64,000 nt of DNA from Paracorniculantispora psalliotae (Eukaryota > Ascomycota > Sordariomycetes > Hypocreales > Cordycipitaceae): positions 1,193,557-1,257,556 of the forward strand of contig PHFE01000095.1 of the NCBI GenBank assembly GCA_002796755.1, given 5' to 3'. The position numbers and the translations under genes were made by a program. This document shows, piece after piece, positions 11,401 through 24,162 of this stretch; the stretch's first letter is position 1, and every line of letters begins with the position of its first letter. The notes under the pieces are model-generated. The model saw nothing but the letters and a program-made list of their open reading frames with translations. It had not been told where the DNA came from and did no database searches.

Positions 11401-14400
11401 GCAGGCCATCATGCCTTCTAGAAACTGGCCCTTTCCCCTCTGGGCACGACCCTGGACTCGACAATGTAACCGTATCTCGGCGCCTCCGTCATGCGCGATA
11501 ACATGTCCTTCTTGACTGAAAAGCAATATTTCCAGTCGTTGTTTGCAGACTACGGCCTGTGTGCTCTGAAATCGGAGTGCATGCATACCACGCTCTTTGT
11601 TGCGTACAGAGGCATCACCAAGGTGCCGGCAGCGATCTTATCATCAGGATTCAACACCCTTGCTTGGCCTTACCATGTCGGGGATGGTACCAATTTGGCG
11701 CTATTCTATCAAAGTAGGGCGGCGCGCCATCATCAAGCCTGTAAACTTGCAACCCACGTAATCTGTGCGCTTGATGGGTGGCGACGCGGTGTGCGACGCC
11801 GCAGATCAGCAACCAATGATGTGGGCAAGCCCCCCACGACGTTGATACCTGCCCGGCTCCGGAACTCGACATAGAGCGGCCGCGCAGCTCGCGCATACAC
11901 AGCAAAAGCAGCTGGCTAACAGACAAAAATTCAACCCCCCGCCGGTGAGTGCAACAGAAGTTGCGCGGCGCGCACCTCGGAACCATGTGGACCGTTGGGG
12001 ATCGGCGGGCTCGAGCTCAACAGTCCTGTCATCTTGGCCACGAAAGTCTACCCCGGCTGCCATTTCGCACTTCTACCTATGATAATAGAGTCAACGGAAA
12101 CCTACCGATAATATGTTTGTATAACTACCAAGGCTCACATCTGTTGTCTGTAGGAAGATGACGTATATCGTATTCATGCCGGCCAACTGGCAAGGCTGAC
12201 TATTCTGTCAGCACTGGTTCGAGCTGATACGGCCCGCCATGTAAGAATCGATCAGAAAGGGTGCAAATACGCCATGTGTCGATGACGGGCTTGCCGGCAC
12301 TTGGTTTCAGCCCAGTCAAGTTCGGGCCTTCCAGGGCAGTCTTATTATCCTGCGACGCCAAGCTGAGGAACCTTGCGCATAGCACCACGCATTAAGCTGC
12401 GGAAGCTCTACAGTCAGAATTTTGGACAGCTCGTCGCCCCCATTTGAAGTCTATCTTGCGAATTTCGTTTCTTATTAGAGCCTGTAAGCCTTGCAGAAGC
12501 TCTGCTTGGTGTAGAATACGCGCACACAGCCTATCTCGCATATCTGATTGGTTTTGAAGGGAGCCAAGCTTGAGATACTTGACAATGCCAAGTGTATATA
12601 TCTCCGAAGACACTAACAATATGCGCTGTGGGAGAGAGGTTTCTTGATACTGTGTCATGATTTGCGCCCTGATTTGTTTGGAGTGAGTCGAGGAGATCAG
12701 ATGCTCCCCGTTGGCATTGAGCTTCTGCAGAGTAATGGAGACACAGTCGCTTTCCACACAATCAAGCGGGGGTTGCACAAGAGGGATAATCTCGGGATCG
12801 TCTTGCCATCAGACTATTGACGAATTTTTTTGTTTTGGGCCTGATGTCTCGTGCACCTGGTCTGAGCCAGAATCATGTCTCATTTTGGAGCATGTGTTGG
12901 GTGTGGCTTGCATGCGCCAAGGGCCGAAAACATCACCGCCACGACAAATTGTGCATCCAAAAGACTACTGCGTTTAACAAGTATGGTGTAAAAATGCCAT
13001 ACTTGTTGGAGACTGGAGCTGGCCGAAAGTTGTTTATCTGCAGTCCCCTTGGTCGGCGGAACACCGTCCAATTCGCATAACGATCTTCCCACTTTCGCTT
13101 CGCGATCAGACGATATCAGTATCAGGTAGCTAGTTCGCCTGTACTACCAGTTGAATCTGGTTCCCCCACCCGTTTTAAGATTAATATCCGATGCACAACG
13201 TAAGAGCGCCATAAACATAGGCCCGAAACTGGCATCACAGGCCACTCTCCACTGTGAAGCGCAAGTAGTGTCGGTCATTCCGAGAGAACAACAAGGATAA
13301 CCGTCCAAGCTGGGGCCTTTGTGCATATGCACGCAGGGTGTAAAATGCCGCTGCCTGGCGCTGTGGGCGGTGGTCGTGCGGCGTGTATTTCCTGATTGGG
13401 CAGTTGAAAAGATTTCGTTCGATTTTTTCCCTCCTTCGTCCCATTACGCAGCGGTATGCCTGCATATTCTGAAGTTGTACTGAGAGAGGGTCGCCGATCA
13501 GTGTATTACTCCGTGGCCCGGCGGCAGATGCCGCACTGCAACGACCAGTATTTGTCGGAGTGTGAACGTTCACGAGGGAAAAAAGGGTAAGTTTGAAGTT
13601 TTTCAAGTCATCTTTACTTGAGCAAAAAAATAGAGCCGCATCGGGATTCGTGTAATCTATAACCATTGCATGGCGCGTTTTTTTTTCCCGGCGCGGGAGC
13701 CGCTCAGCCGCAATGACGAACCGTCAGCAACAGCCACTACCATGACTTTGCAGGACTGATATAAACCAAAAATTCTCACATTGAGTAGCCGGAGGTTTGA
13801 TAAGGACGGCTATCCCTGACTTCAACTCTTTGGTCAAATGCCGGAACTAGTCGCCCCAAGCATAAGCGAACATAATAACAGCTAACTCGTGCCTCACGAT
13901 GAAGCGAAGCTGGGATCCCACTTCTACGCCCAAAAGTACCAGTTGATCTACCTTGGAGGCTACTTTGCCCCTTCTCTTCGGTACGATTTCCACAGGCGTG
14001 GCCACTGATGACGCAGTGGCGACAGGAACGTAGAGGTACTGGTACTAGAGGTGGCTTCTGAGGAAGTCAGTCGTAATAGAAGTGGCGACATGTACCAGCA
14101 TACTGACAAACTCCCAAGTTAAAGTTATGACATCGCGTGTGACCACAAGGGATGCAGCGTAGGGCAAAAAAACTGCTTGGTCAATCCACCAAACTATAAA
14201 TCAAGGCTGCTATAAAATGCTTTACAGCCCCCTTTTCAACCAGCCTAATTTCTCCTTTCCTCCAACGCTACGAATGTCGGAAGGGATCAGTAACATTATC
14301 AGGGGGCTACTACTTGCCTTCATAATCTTCAAGTTGGGAGATTAGGAGAAATGAAGTCAATGGCAGCATTCTCATAGAGTGGTGCATATACCAATGATGA

Positions 14401-16148
14401 CACTCGAATATGAGTCTGAGCTTTCACGCTGCGTGTTCATACTTTGCCATAATAGCTCGATTGGCTTCAGTATAGTTAGCGCTTCGTCTCTTCAAAAGAA
14501 ACCACGAGAAATCATCTATACTTTGCTCATTTTAGAAGACCTTCCCTGGCACGCTGTATCATATCCTGTGTCTGTTGCCCCGCAAAAGCGGCAGTTGCAA
14601 GGAGGGGATGATGGAGCATAGTTCATCAAATTTGCAAGTTTGTGGCGATATCTCTGTTCTGCATTGGTCCGGTCGCGAGGCTAGGCATCTCGTTTTGCTT
14701 CATACTGCGTTTGGGAGGGCAAGGGCAAGTCATTCCTATGAGCGACCCCATCATATTGACCCAATATTTTCTCTGTGCGATTTGTGCTCACCACGCTCGC
14801 TGTGAACAGGCGCAGTAAATGTCTGATCAGGGTACATTGAGTTGAGTAGTCTCGACGGGTGGAACGTACTGTGGCACGACGCAGCGGTGGCCGCTTGTTA
14901 GCTCTGCAAAATGCAGAGAAAGAAATGGTGGCAGGCGTCAAACTGGCCTAGTAAGCAACCTCGCTACAGACACCCGGCGTATGGTACGCCTGAAGAGTGC
15001 AACTGGACTAAGGATTGTGTTAGCAGTGGGACAGGGACGTGCAGGAGTATGAGACAATGGCGGAAGATGAAATGAAGGCTACGATATTGGAACGTCTTCA
15101 ATTATTACGAGACTCGACATAGACATAAAGCATGTATTTCAAATTGTCACACAAGAATCTAGTTTATCTCTCTTGGCGATACTCTGGATTGAAACATCTA
15201 CTATTGCATATCTAGAGCTTATATCAAGCTACTTCTACACTCTTCATTACAGTCCTAGTAATTCCCACTGCATGCCAGTCTGTTCACACTAATTAGTCTC
15301 GTCAGTCCATCTTTAAAACGTCCCTCTCTTACTTGTTTCTCGCTTCACTGCATCAACCTAACCCTGGTAGCTGTCAAGGACACCGTTGAGTAACAGTGTT
15401 TATAGCTGGCTCGGTCATTAGTTTAGGCCAATAACTCGTGTAAATGAATAGAAAAGAATTTAAAATTCGGTTCTTATTAATCGGCATGAAGTAAGCAGGC
15501 AGGTGAAGAGGGATGTAGCTGACGAGAGGGCCTTAAAGCGTGCTTCATGTGCGCATGCGAGAACGTCTACGGGGATTGCTACAAACGGTAAAGAAGAATA
15601 AAAGAGTGATGATATAACTAACTAGATAGATGGTGGGCTCTGGCTGCTTGAGGAAAAATGCATTTTGCACAAATCAGCGGAAACCGAAAGCTAATGTGTG
15701 CGACGGCATTTCATGGCGCATCCATAACAGGCAAACTATTCCTGGCACGCGCGCAAAGCAGATTTTGGCGATGTCGAGCCTGATTATAACAAAAAAACCG
15801 CTGACATGATATTAAGGAACGAATTGCTAGAATCATTATTCATTGCATCTATAAACCAGCGGCCTTACACCAAACCGCCTACATCCAATCCTTCAAACTT
15901 CAAATGCCCTATCCCAAGTATATATAAAAACACATTGCTAAATGCCATGTAACCGAAAAAAAAGCAGCCAACGTCGCAAAAACCAGCAAGAGGGGTATTC
16001 CATGTTTCCGTTCATTTTCCCTCCCTCTCTCTTCTTTGTAGTAGACCGTTCACTTTCATAACCCAACTAAATTTCGCTCATGTTCCGGATATATACAAAA
16101 ATCTTTCCATCTCTCCTCTTCTACACCTCAGCCTCGGCCCGCGTTCAG
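8451..16148. other. Long gene-poor interval (about 7.7 kb)
   Basis: No convincing protein gene was found on either strand. Frames of 60-190 codons occur but lack domains, good starts or splice extensions. The first 1.5 kb is probably the promoter and leader of the Zn2Cys6 gene. The last few hundred bases are AT-rich and fit the patatin gene's 3' UTR. Small direct repeats occur, for example a 10-bp unit twice at 10349-10368 and two GGGCCC palindromes at 9425-9441. No transposon ends or tRNA were recognised. A non-coding transcript cannot be excluded. Confidence 0.5.
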
Positions 16149-18187
16149 TCAACCTCGATACTCTGGCTTCCGCGCCATGTTCACCGGCGGCGGGGGCGCC
16201 TCCTCGTCGTCCAGCGGATACGGCGCCACGTGGTGCCCGTTGCTCGCGTGGCTGCTGGTTACGCGGTGGCCGGGGATCGGCGTCTTGGGCGGCAGCGGCG
16301 GCGGCTCGATGCGCGTCGACGGGGGCGCGGACTGCGGCGCGGGCGGCGGCGGGCGCGCGTGCTCGTCGGGGCTCATAATGGCAATCTTGTCGGCGCCGGA
16401 GCCGGCACCGCCCGAGGCGTGTCGGTACTGCAGTGGCGTGGGCGCGGTGCCGAGCAGCCGGTCCGGGTCGTTGCTCGGCGTGTGGCTGTGGCCGCCGTTT
16501 TTGTGACTTCCCCTCGAAGGCGGTGGTGGTGACACAGAGCTGGGAGGGTAGGGCGCCGCGCCGCCGGGGCGCGAATAGTCGTAGGAGCTCCGCGGTGACG
16601 AGCCCCACGTTGTCGGGTTCTCGCCAATGGTGAGGCTGTCGGGGCGGCCCGAGTCAAACGACGTGCGGGAGAGGGCACTCCGGGGCGATGGCGGAAAGGC
16701 GCTGGGTATGTCACCGGGCAGCTCGACGGCGAAGGGCACCTCAAAGTTGGTCGAGGGCTGCTGCGTGACGACTTCGGGGATGGAATTAGCCTGGCGCTCG
16801 AGGCGCTGGCGGGCGCGGGCGACCTTGGCGAGGCGCGAGGAGATGCCCTGTATCATGCGCTGCTCCTCGTCGCGGGCCATGTAGCGGCGCGTTCCAGTGC
16901 TGATATCGCCGAGGCGGTTCCACTCGTTCATGCCAAACTCGCCGACGCCAATCTCGACGTTGAGGCGGAAGTAGTGTTCGGGGTTGACGTTGCGGCGGGC
17001 GAGGTGCTCGCGGAGCATAAACTCGTGAATCTTCTCGCAGCCTTCAATCTTCGAAATGAGGCGGCGTCGGGCTTCGGCAAACTCGCCGAGGAAGCCTTCG
17101 TACCAGACCTGCTGGTTGCTGCCGTCGCTGCCGCGCGGGCGCTTCCCCGTGCCGACGCTGACAAAGACGCCGACGTCGCGGCCGGGCCACTCGTTGACGA
17201 CGGCCTCGTCGAGCGCCTCGGGGGCAGGGTTGAAGGTGCCGGCGCCGTCGTCGTGGAAGCTCGACTGGCCAATGGTGATGGGTTTGAAGGCGAGGCCGAT
17301 GGCGCAGGTGGCGCGGCCCGCCTGCCAGATCTTGCAGTCAAAGTCGGGCGGCGGTTCGCGGCGGGAGTCGTAGGATCGCAGGATTACGGGGGCGGCGTGG
17401 CGGGGAGAGTCTTTGTACATGGCTGTTACAGCGCTGTGAAATGTCAGTATAACTGTATATCAGCGCCCATGAACAGGAACGTACGTTTTGGTGCGGTTTT
17501 CACGAGAGTCATATAATCGCGCTTCACCGTTACCCAATTTCGAACTGAAAAATGGTCGCGCCGCTGCTTGCGCCGTCGGGCTGCGCGCGCTGAAGCTGAC
17601 GGTGCTTGCATTACTCAGATGGCGCTGCGGCACCGACGAGCTCGACGCGACCGAGAGGCGCGACGTCGGGCTCAGCGGGTTGACGGGCTCGTCCGTCTCC
17701 CCATCGTTGCCCTCATGCTCATTGACGGTATGCTCGCGGACGGCCTGGCGGATGGCGTCCTCGAGCTTGCTGGCCTTGAAGAGGGTGGAGCGGTAGGGGA
17801 TGCCAGCAATGGTCTTGTCGGTCTGGAAGACCATGCGGGTCATGCGGACGTAGAGCTCCTTGCAGGTCTCGAGGTCGAGGCGCAGGCGGCCGAGCATGAT
17901 GGCGATGAGGCCGCCGGTGCCGGTGCCGACGATGAGGTCAAAGTGGTCGCAGGGCTTGGGGATCTCGTGGCGGCGCGGGGCGCGGCCGTGGGCCTCGACG
18001 TAGGTGCGGTGCATGAGTTCCTGGACGATGATGAGCATGGAGTAGCCGCGGACACCGCCGCCGTCTGTGTGTTTTAGCATTGTGGTCATTCATAATGCAT
18101 TCTATGAACAAAAGACATACCCAGAGACAGGATCCGCAGAGGCGGACCCTTGGTGGTGTCCTTGCGTCGGACGCCGTATGCATCCAT
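16149..18187 (-). CDS. Patatin-like phospholipase-family protein, nucleophile Ser replaced by Gly
   Basis: Three exons, 18121-18187, 17485-18064 and 16149-17433, with introns of 56 and 51 bp, give 643 aa. The oxyanion motif DGGGVRG (residues 23-29) is assembled across intron 1. The nucleophile elbow, normally G-x-S-x-G, reads GTGTG at residues 69-73, with Gly at 71 (GGC codon). The catalytic aspartate motif DGA is present at 278-280. A Ser-rich insert lies between, and a long Pro/Ser-rich tail (about 440-643) follows. Active family members hydrolyse phospholipid acyl chains through a Ser-Asp dyad. Without the serine this is predicted to be a catalytically dead, perhaps lipid-binding or scaffold, protein. 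It stands divergent from the caspase-like/C2H2 gene across 6 kb. Confidence 0.88.
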
Positions 18188-21100
18188 GGCCGGTGTTGGC
18201 GCGCGGCGCGGACGGGAGTCGGTCAAGTCGTCCAGGCAGAGCTGTGTAAGTCTTGCGACGGGAAATTCGTCTGCAGCGAAGCGCAGCAAAGGTTGGTCGT
18301 TGGGAAGTCGCTGGCGGCGGGTTGCCGAGGCGGGACAATTATGTTTCGTCGGTGGTTTGTCGGTGACGTTTGGTGACGATGCTCGGCGGCAGTCGTCGCC
18401 GCGGGCAGCCCGTGAGAATAGGCGCCGGTCCGCAGAGCAGAAAGCAGAAACGAGAAGTCGACAGCTGCTCGTGATAGTCGGGGTCCGAGGGTTAGGTGAG
18501 TTTCGGAAGTTTTGCAGATGAAGAATGAGGAAGTTTGCGATTGCAGCCTCGTTGAGGTTTGTGTGTGCGAGTTTCCCCGCCACCAAAAAAATGCCACTGC
18601 CCGCCAACCGGCCAACTGGAAAACATCTTCAGCGGTTCCCTCCACTGTAGCGTGGTCGGGTACCCGCTGGAAAGCACCGAGGCGGTCCACCTGGGGCAAC
18701 AAGAATGCGCTAACTGCCCCGCTAAACCAGGTTCACGGCGCTATCCGTCATTCACAGCTCGGGAGAAGGACGGGAAATGACGGTCATGGAAAGTTTATTT
18801 ATTTTTAGAATTTACAATATTTACTCCATTTTGTGTGAATTATTTCAACATAAATCTATATTCAAAAAGCCAGTGCTATTTTACTGTTCTGCTGCGGTAT
18901 TGTCTTGCCAGCAATGGGTACCCAGTTCCGCCACCACCGCCACAGCAATAAACTACAAACTGTCTCATTTGGTGGCGTTGCCTGCCGAAGATCATTTCAA
19001 CATGTGAATATCCAGTGTACCAAAACAGAAACCGCTTATTTTTCTTTCTCTGCCCAAGAACGAAAGAAACAACGTTTATGCCAAGTCGAGTCACCAGATC
19101 TCCCATGTCACGTCGCATTTCGCTCCCTCCAGGGCTGTGCAAAATCGTCAGCCTGCCCGCATGACGTAGGAAGCAACTCTACCGCCTACCTTACGCTCCA
19201 TGACATGGGTCAACTCCCGTTCTCTTCCCCCTGTCGTACAAATTTAATTCACTGCATTCTGCAAGGCTACATGCCCCCTTCTATCAGCGCATTTTATCAT
19301 GTCGATGAACCTTGTTTCCGTCTCACCCGACACCGCCGCCCGGCAGCCGCAACGCTCGGGTCGGGCGGCCTTTTTCTTCCCAACCCACGTCCTTTGGGCT
19401 TCAATAGTGCGGGCTTGGCTTTGTGAGCGCCAAGTCTTTGCGGACGGGACGGAAGAGGGCTAGAAGACGAGACTGTCTGTTTCGCATGCGCCACCAACGA
19501 ATAGGAAGTAGCTCGTACAGTCACCTTTGTCGCCCTGTGTACCCTGTCGTCTTAACAGGAACTGGCGACGAGTCTTGTTGTCTGCACTAACTAACCTCTT
19601 TCGCTGGTTCTGAGAAAGATGCCGGTGTGAGTTCGGACTTTTCCGCTCGGGATTCCGGTCTGCCGCTCGCCGGCTGCGGTCGCATGCGCATCGTGTCCGC
19701 CTCAGTCAGCGTGGTTGATACGATCCCAGATTGCGCAAGCATCGTGGCTGTGATCTGCTCTCCTCGCGTCTTCCATTAGTATTCTCGTCTATCTATATCC
19801 CGTCACCTCTCACTGCCACGGTAGAGTGTCTGCCTAGAGAAAGCTGCATGTAGATGCGGCTGCCAAAAATAGACAATGACGCGGCCGCTCGTGTTGTTCA
19901 TGCGCCAAGGTGTTCCTTGTAGGCAGCGACTGAATTGTAGCCACTGAAGTTGTTTTTCTTCCTCCTATTTCTTGCATTCTATACACCCTTTCCTTTTCTT
20001 GCATATGCCCCCTTTTTACGCTGTCAAAAAATATGCACGGTCGCGAAAACCCAATCCTGCACACGACTGACCGGGTGCGGGTGGCGAACGGTTGGCCGAT
20101 TGGACGAAAATCGCGGTGGAGGTTTTATTATTGGGCGGCCTCCATTGATCAACGACCAGTGATCGGGCAGCAAAAAAAGCCGTTCAGGTAACGACTCGCA
20201 TACATGACCAGCTGAATAACCAGGAGAAAGTTTGCCACTGTAGAGTTCACACCTCTTAGCTGCTTGTTTGATTCGTCAAAAATAAAATAAAAATTAAACG
20301 TGGCAAAGGAGGAGGCAACTCAGCTGTGGCGAGTCTGAGCATCAATGTGCTTGCAGTCAACATGTGAAGAGGATACCGCGAAATATGCTTCGTGTCATGT
20401 TTCGGGAATGAAAATAGACACTCTCTGGTTAATTTCTTTTTCACCCCTTCTTTCTGTCCTTTGATTGGGTAGATTTCTGAGTATTGCCCGCAACTGTGCA
20501 AGCCTTGCAATGACGACCGTGTAAGTGCCGCCGCGCTGCTGTAAAAAGAAAATCTGCCGAACATCATCTTTAAACTACATGACAGATATTCCATCTGTTG
20601 GGAGAAATCTTGATCCCGATGGACTGTACAGGATGTTTAATGTATGTTATGTCGCTGGGCTTTCAGATCTCGCAGTCATGCACACACCCCGCGATCTTGA
20701 TTCCTCTTACGAATACGGTCGTAGGTTTATATACCACCGCGGCCTTTTCAGACGAGATTGACTTGCTTGGCAAACTTATTTGGCGATTTGATACGCCGCA
20801 GTAGCCGTGTTTTCCGCTTCTGTATCAATAGGCGCTCCATCGTGACCAGCATGTAGATGATGGAACATCAAACACTTCCCACTGACAGCGTAAACCCATC
20901 CATCCAAATTTGATATTAGACGAGCTGAGTGTGATGAACAAGGCGGGGCACAGACGGCGGGCATTGGCTTCCAGGACGGGTTCCAAGTGGACAGGCGCAT
21001 ACCTACCAATGTGGGAGTATTAGTGTAAACTAACACAGGCGGGGTGTGTGTCGGTGTGAATTGGTGGCAAAGTCGCAGTAGTATTTTACAAGGATTCAAT

Positions 21101-24100
21101 ATAGTGTTTCACAAAAATGTGACGCCGTCGTCTTCTTCCACCTCACTGGTCTTTTTAGAACCTGTCGACAGGGTCAATCCTGATGGTACAACCTGGGACT
21201 CGTCACAGTCGTGCGTTGATTGCTTGGTCGGTTGCTTGCACCGCCTCACAGCTGTGGCGAGCCCAAGCCACACCCTGTTTAGGGTTGCCTGTCCCGTTGC
21301 ATCGCTGGCCCTGTGTGACGTCGATCTTCAGCGGTGCAGGGCTAAAAAAAACAAATCCTGCAGGTACATGTCTTGAAAACTTGATTGCCGTGTGGGTGTG
21401 ATTGAATGGGGTGTGAATGGGGTGTGAATGGGGTGTGGTGTGCATGGTGATGATCTCTGTCGTCTTTGGCACAATGTAATTCGTAAATGAGCAAGTGGAT
21501 TTCGCATGGCCACGAAGGGGAATATTGGCGGCGAAGGCTGCAACGAAGCAGGGGAATCCAAGTCCAGTTTCCATTTTGCCACTACGGAGGCACGGGAGGC
21601 ACGGGAAAGGCTACGGACAAATTGAATTGCTGCATCAGGGGGCGGGAGGGGAGGGGAGGGGATTTCGTAGCCTCGGATGTGCGGCGAGTAATGCACGAAA
21701 ATCTAGCCGCATCGTTCTGGAATCCCGGGTGGATGGGACGTGGCAAGGCCAGCTGAAAGGGGAGGACAAGTCAGCAAATGACAACAAAGAAGTTAACAAC
21801 GACAAAAAGAAAGCAAGAGCCAAGCCCACAAGTGCGAGGAGGAGAAGGCGTTGTCAGATTTGGGGAGACGGGCTCGGGGGCCAGGCAGAAGCTGTTCGAT
21901 TTGGTTGGTACAAACACATACAGAGCCGTAACGGGAACGAGGCTTTGCTGCACGCTTTTTGCAGAAACGGGGCCTGTGTCAGGCTGAAAGAGGCTAACAC
22001 GAATCAGGCGCGGCCGCGTCGGCGACGTAATTTTGCAGCAGCAGCAGTTGTGAACCTGTGGTGTGGGCGCGGGCGAGGCTGACAAGGCTCGCCGGGGCTG
22101 CTTTGCTTGCGTGAGGAGGCTGGAGGCTGGAGAGGCTAGGGAGGCTAGGGGAGGGCTAGCTTGGGTTTCGGTAGTCATGCAGCATTTCACCTCGGCGGAT
22201 TAGTTGGAAGCGAGGGGAGCGACGAGATGCGAGGACTATTTGTAGATGCGGCGTAAGGCGGCTGATGGGTTGACGAGTGCGCTTTGCGAGCTGACGATGA
22301 TGATTGTGGTGATGATGGAAGGAGGAGAAGCTCGTGTTGCGCGTTTGCTTGGCCAGAAGGCTGCGCAGGAGATGAGACGTTGGGGGCCTCAGCACCCTCA
22401 GCACACCTTTTGCCCACTCAAAAAAGACAACAAACGTTGTTCGTCGAGTGCCGGCCGCATCTGCCAACCAGTGCCGTGGGTTGCGATATGGTAGCATTGG
22501 GCCAGTATTTTTAGCCACAGTGTGCTAGTTGACCTAGTGTAGTGTGCATCAACCCACGCACACACGGAACAAGCCGCTACAGAGGAGAGCTGGAAATGAA
22601 AAGCTGGAGAAGCTGTTCCTTGCGTGCCGTGCCAGGGCCAGCTGGAGACAACACTACAGCAGCCAGTCAGACATTTCAGACGCGCAGGGGTCCTCATCTG
22701 GTACATTGTCGTCATATGATCACTGGTCCAACAGCCCAACACTAAATTCCAGAAACCTTGCCTTGCCAGGTGAGCTGAGCCACGACCGCTGCGCCGCCAG
22801 TCGGCCCCCTCCCCTCGTCTCCTCTCCCTGCAGTGGCTCTGGGCTGGCGGAGACGCAACATGGGCGTGCCAGTAATATGTACCTGGGTTGCCTGGGTCGT
22901 GTTGGGTGCCTATTCCCGCTTCGAAAAAATTGTACTCTCTGTGACGATCTCCTTACTGCCTTCTGAACACGTCTGCTATTTTTTCACAATTCCTTAGGCG
23001 CTCTGTATTTTTCCAGCTCGTCATCTGGACTACTACCTACATACCAATGTAAGGTAGACGGGCCGCCGCCAGCCTCGTCCCACCCCGTCGGCACCTGGGA
23101 CTTGTTGGTAGCCTCCCTGCAGGTGCCACGCGGAGGCCTGCCCAACTGTACCTCCCCCATACAACGCACACCCAAAAGATACATTCGTCTCTCGTAAAAC
23201 CCGCTGTAGACAACCACACACCCCCCCGCTCGGCCTTGCAAGCCTCGCCGCCAAGCTCGCTGCCCGCCGCGCCCGCGTGTACATGCACCAGCAGCAGTAC
23301 TGTACCAGCAGTCCAGCACCAGTAGCCTTCCTGGCCCCACGATATGTAATTTTTTCGGCCAAGTTCCCAACGTAACAAAGACCCTCGCCTCCAGATTACG
23401 CAGTGTCTTCTTATTCCCTTCTCTCTCTTATTATAATAATCCCAAACCAATCTCCTTTCAGTCCGACTCGCCGCCCTTTTCTCTTTTGGTCCATTTTTTG
23501 CCTCGTCTCCCGCCTCAGGCCCTGTATTATCCCGTCGTCGCGCCACACTTGAATTCGAAACTCTCGGCCTTGCCTCTCGCTCTCGCTCTTCGGCCGCCAC
23601 CACCTCCCATTATTATTACGCAGCCTTACCCAGACCATACCTGGTCAAGCTTATTTGGCCTCGTTGTTGCTTCGTTTGTGTCTTTTTTTCTGCCTCGGGA
23701 CTTTGCGCCGTCTCGCTTCTTCGTTCTTATTTCGCCTCTTTTCTTTCTTTCTCGTCTGTCGTCTTCGTGTACCCTCTTTCCATCGAAATCTCAGTCTTGC
23801 ATCTTCTCGTCACCACGGCATCTGCAAACGCGTCTTCACGCAAACCCAGCTTGTTCATTTCCGAGCCTTGACATCACGGCTTCACCTCGAGCCTTCACTT
23901 GCAGCTTCAATCGCGACTCCGTCCTCCACTGGCCATGAACGCTGCCGCCAGTCCTGCGGTCTCCTACACCTAATCTCGCCGACACACCACACCCGCCGAC
24001 ACACGCCGACACACACCACCACCACCACCAGCAACCGCGTCCGCTGCTGGTCTTCAGCTCGGCTCTCCGGCCTCTTGCTGGCCCTCTTCAGCCCTCTAGC

Positions 24101-24162
24101 CCTCAGCTCTCCAACCCTCCCTCCCTCTGGTCCGCCTCGCATCACGGCTGCGCTTCCAGCCC
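18188..24162. other. Gene-poor interval (about 6 kb) between two divergent genes
   Basis: No convincing coding sequence was found. It is the shared upstream space of the patatin-like gene (-) and the caspase-like/C2H2 gene (+). From about 23400 to 24160 the plus strand is strongly pyrimidine-rich, as in long fungal leaders, and includes a short ACC repeat near 24015-24031. Several A/T-rich patches occur near 18780-18900 and 19950-20300. Confidence 0.5.
21404..21436 (+). repeat. Three tandem copies of an 11-bp unit
   Basis: The unit GAATGGGGTGT is repeated exactly three times without interruption in otherwise unique intergenic DNA. Confidence 0.9.

Noticed and set aside
12200..12230. GGTTCGAGC resembling a tRNA B box
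   Set aside because: No matching A box at the right distance and no cloverleaf could be formed around it.
12392..12778. 128-codon minus-strand frame, protein-like in places
   Set aside because: An in-frame TGA lies just upstream, there is no true ATG at its start, and no family is recognised. It may be a decayed gene, but this cannot be supported.
21495..22082. 195-codon plus-strand frame in the patatin/caspase interval
   Set aside because: Poor start context, no domain and G-rich low-complexity sequence; considered chance.
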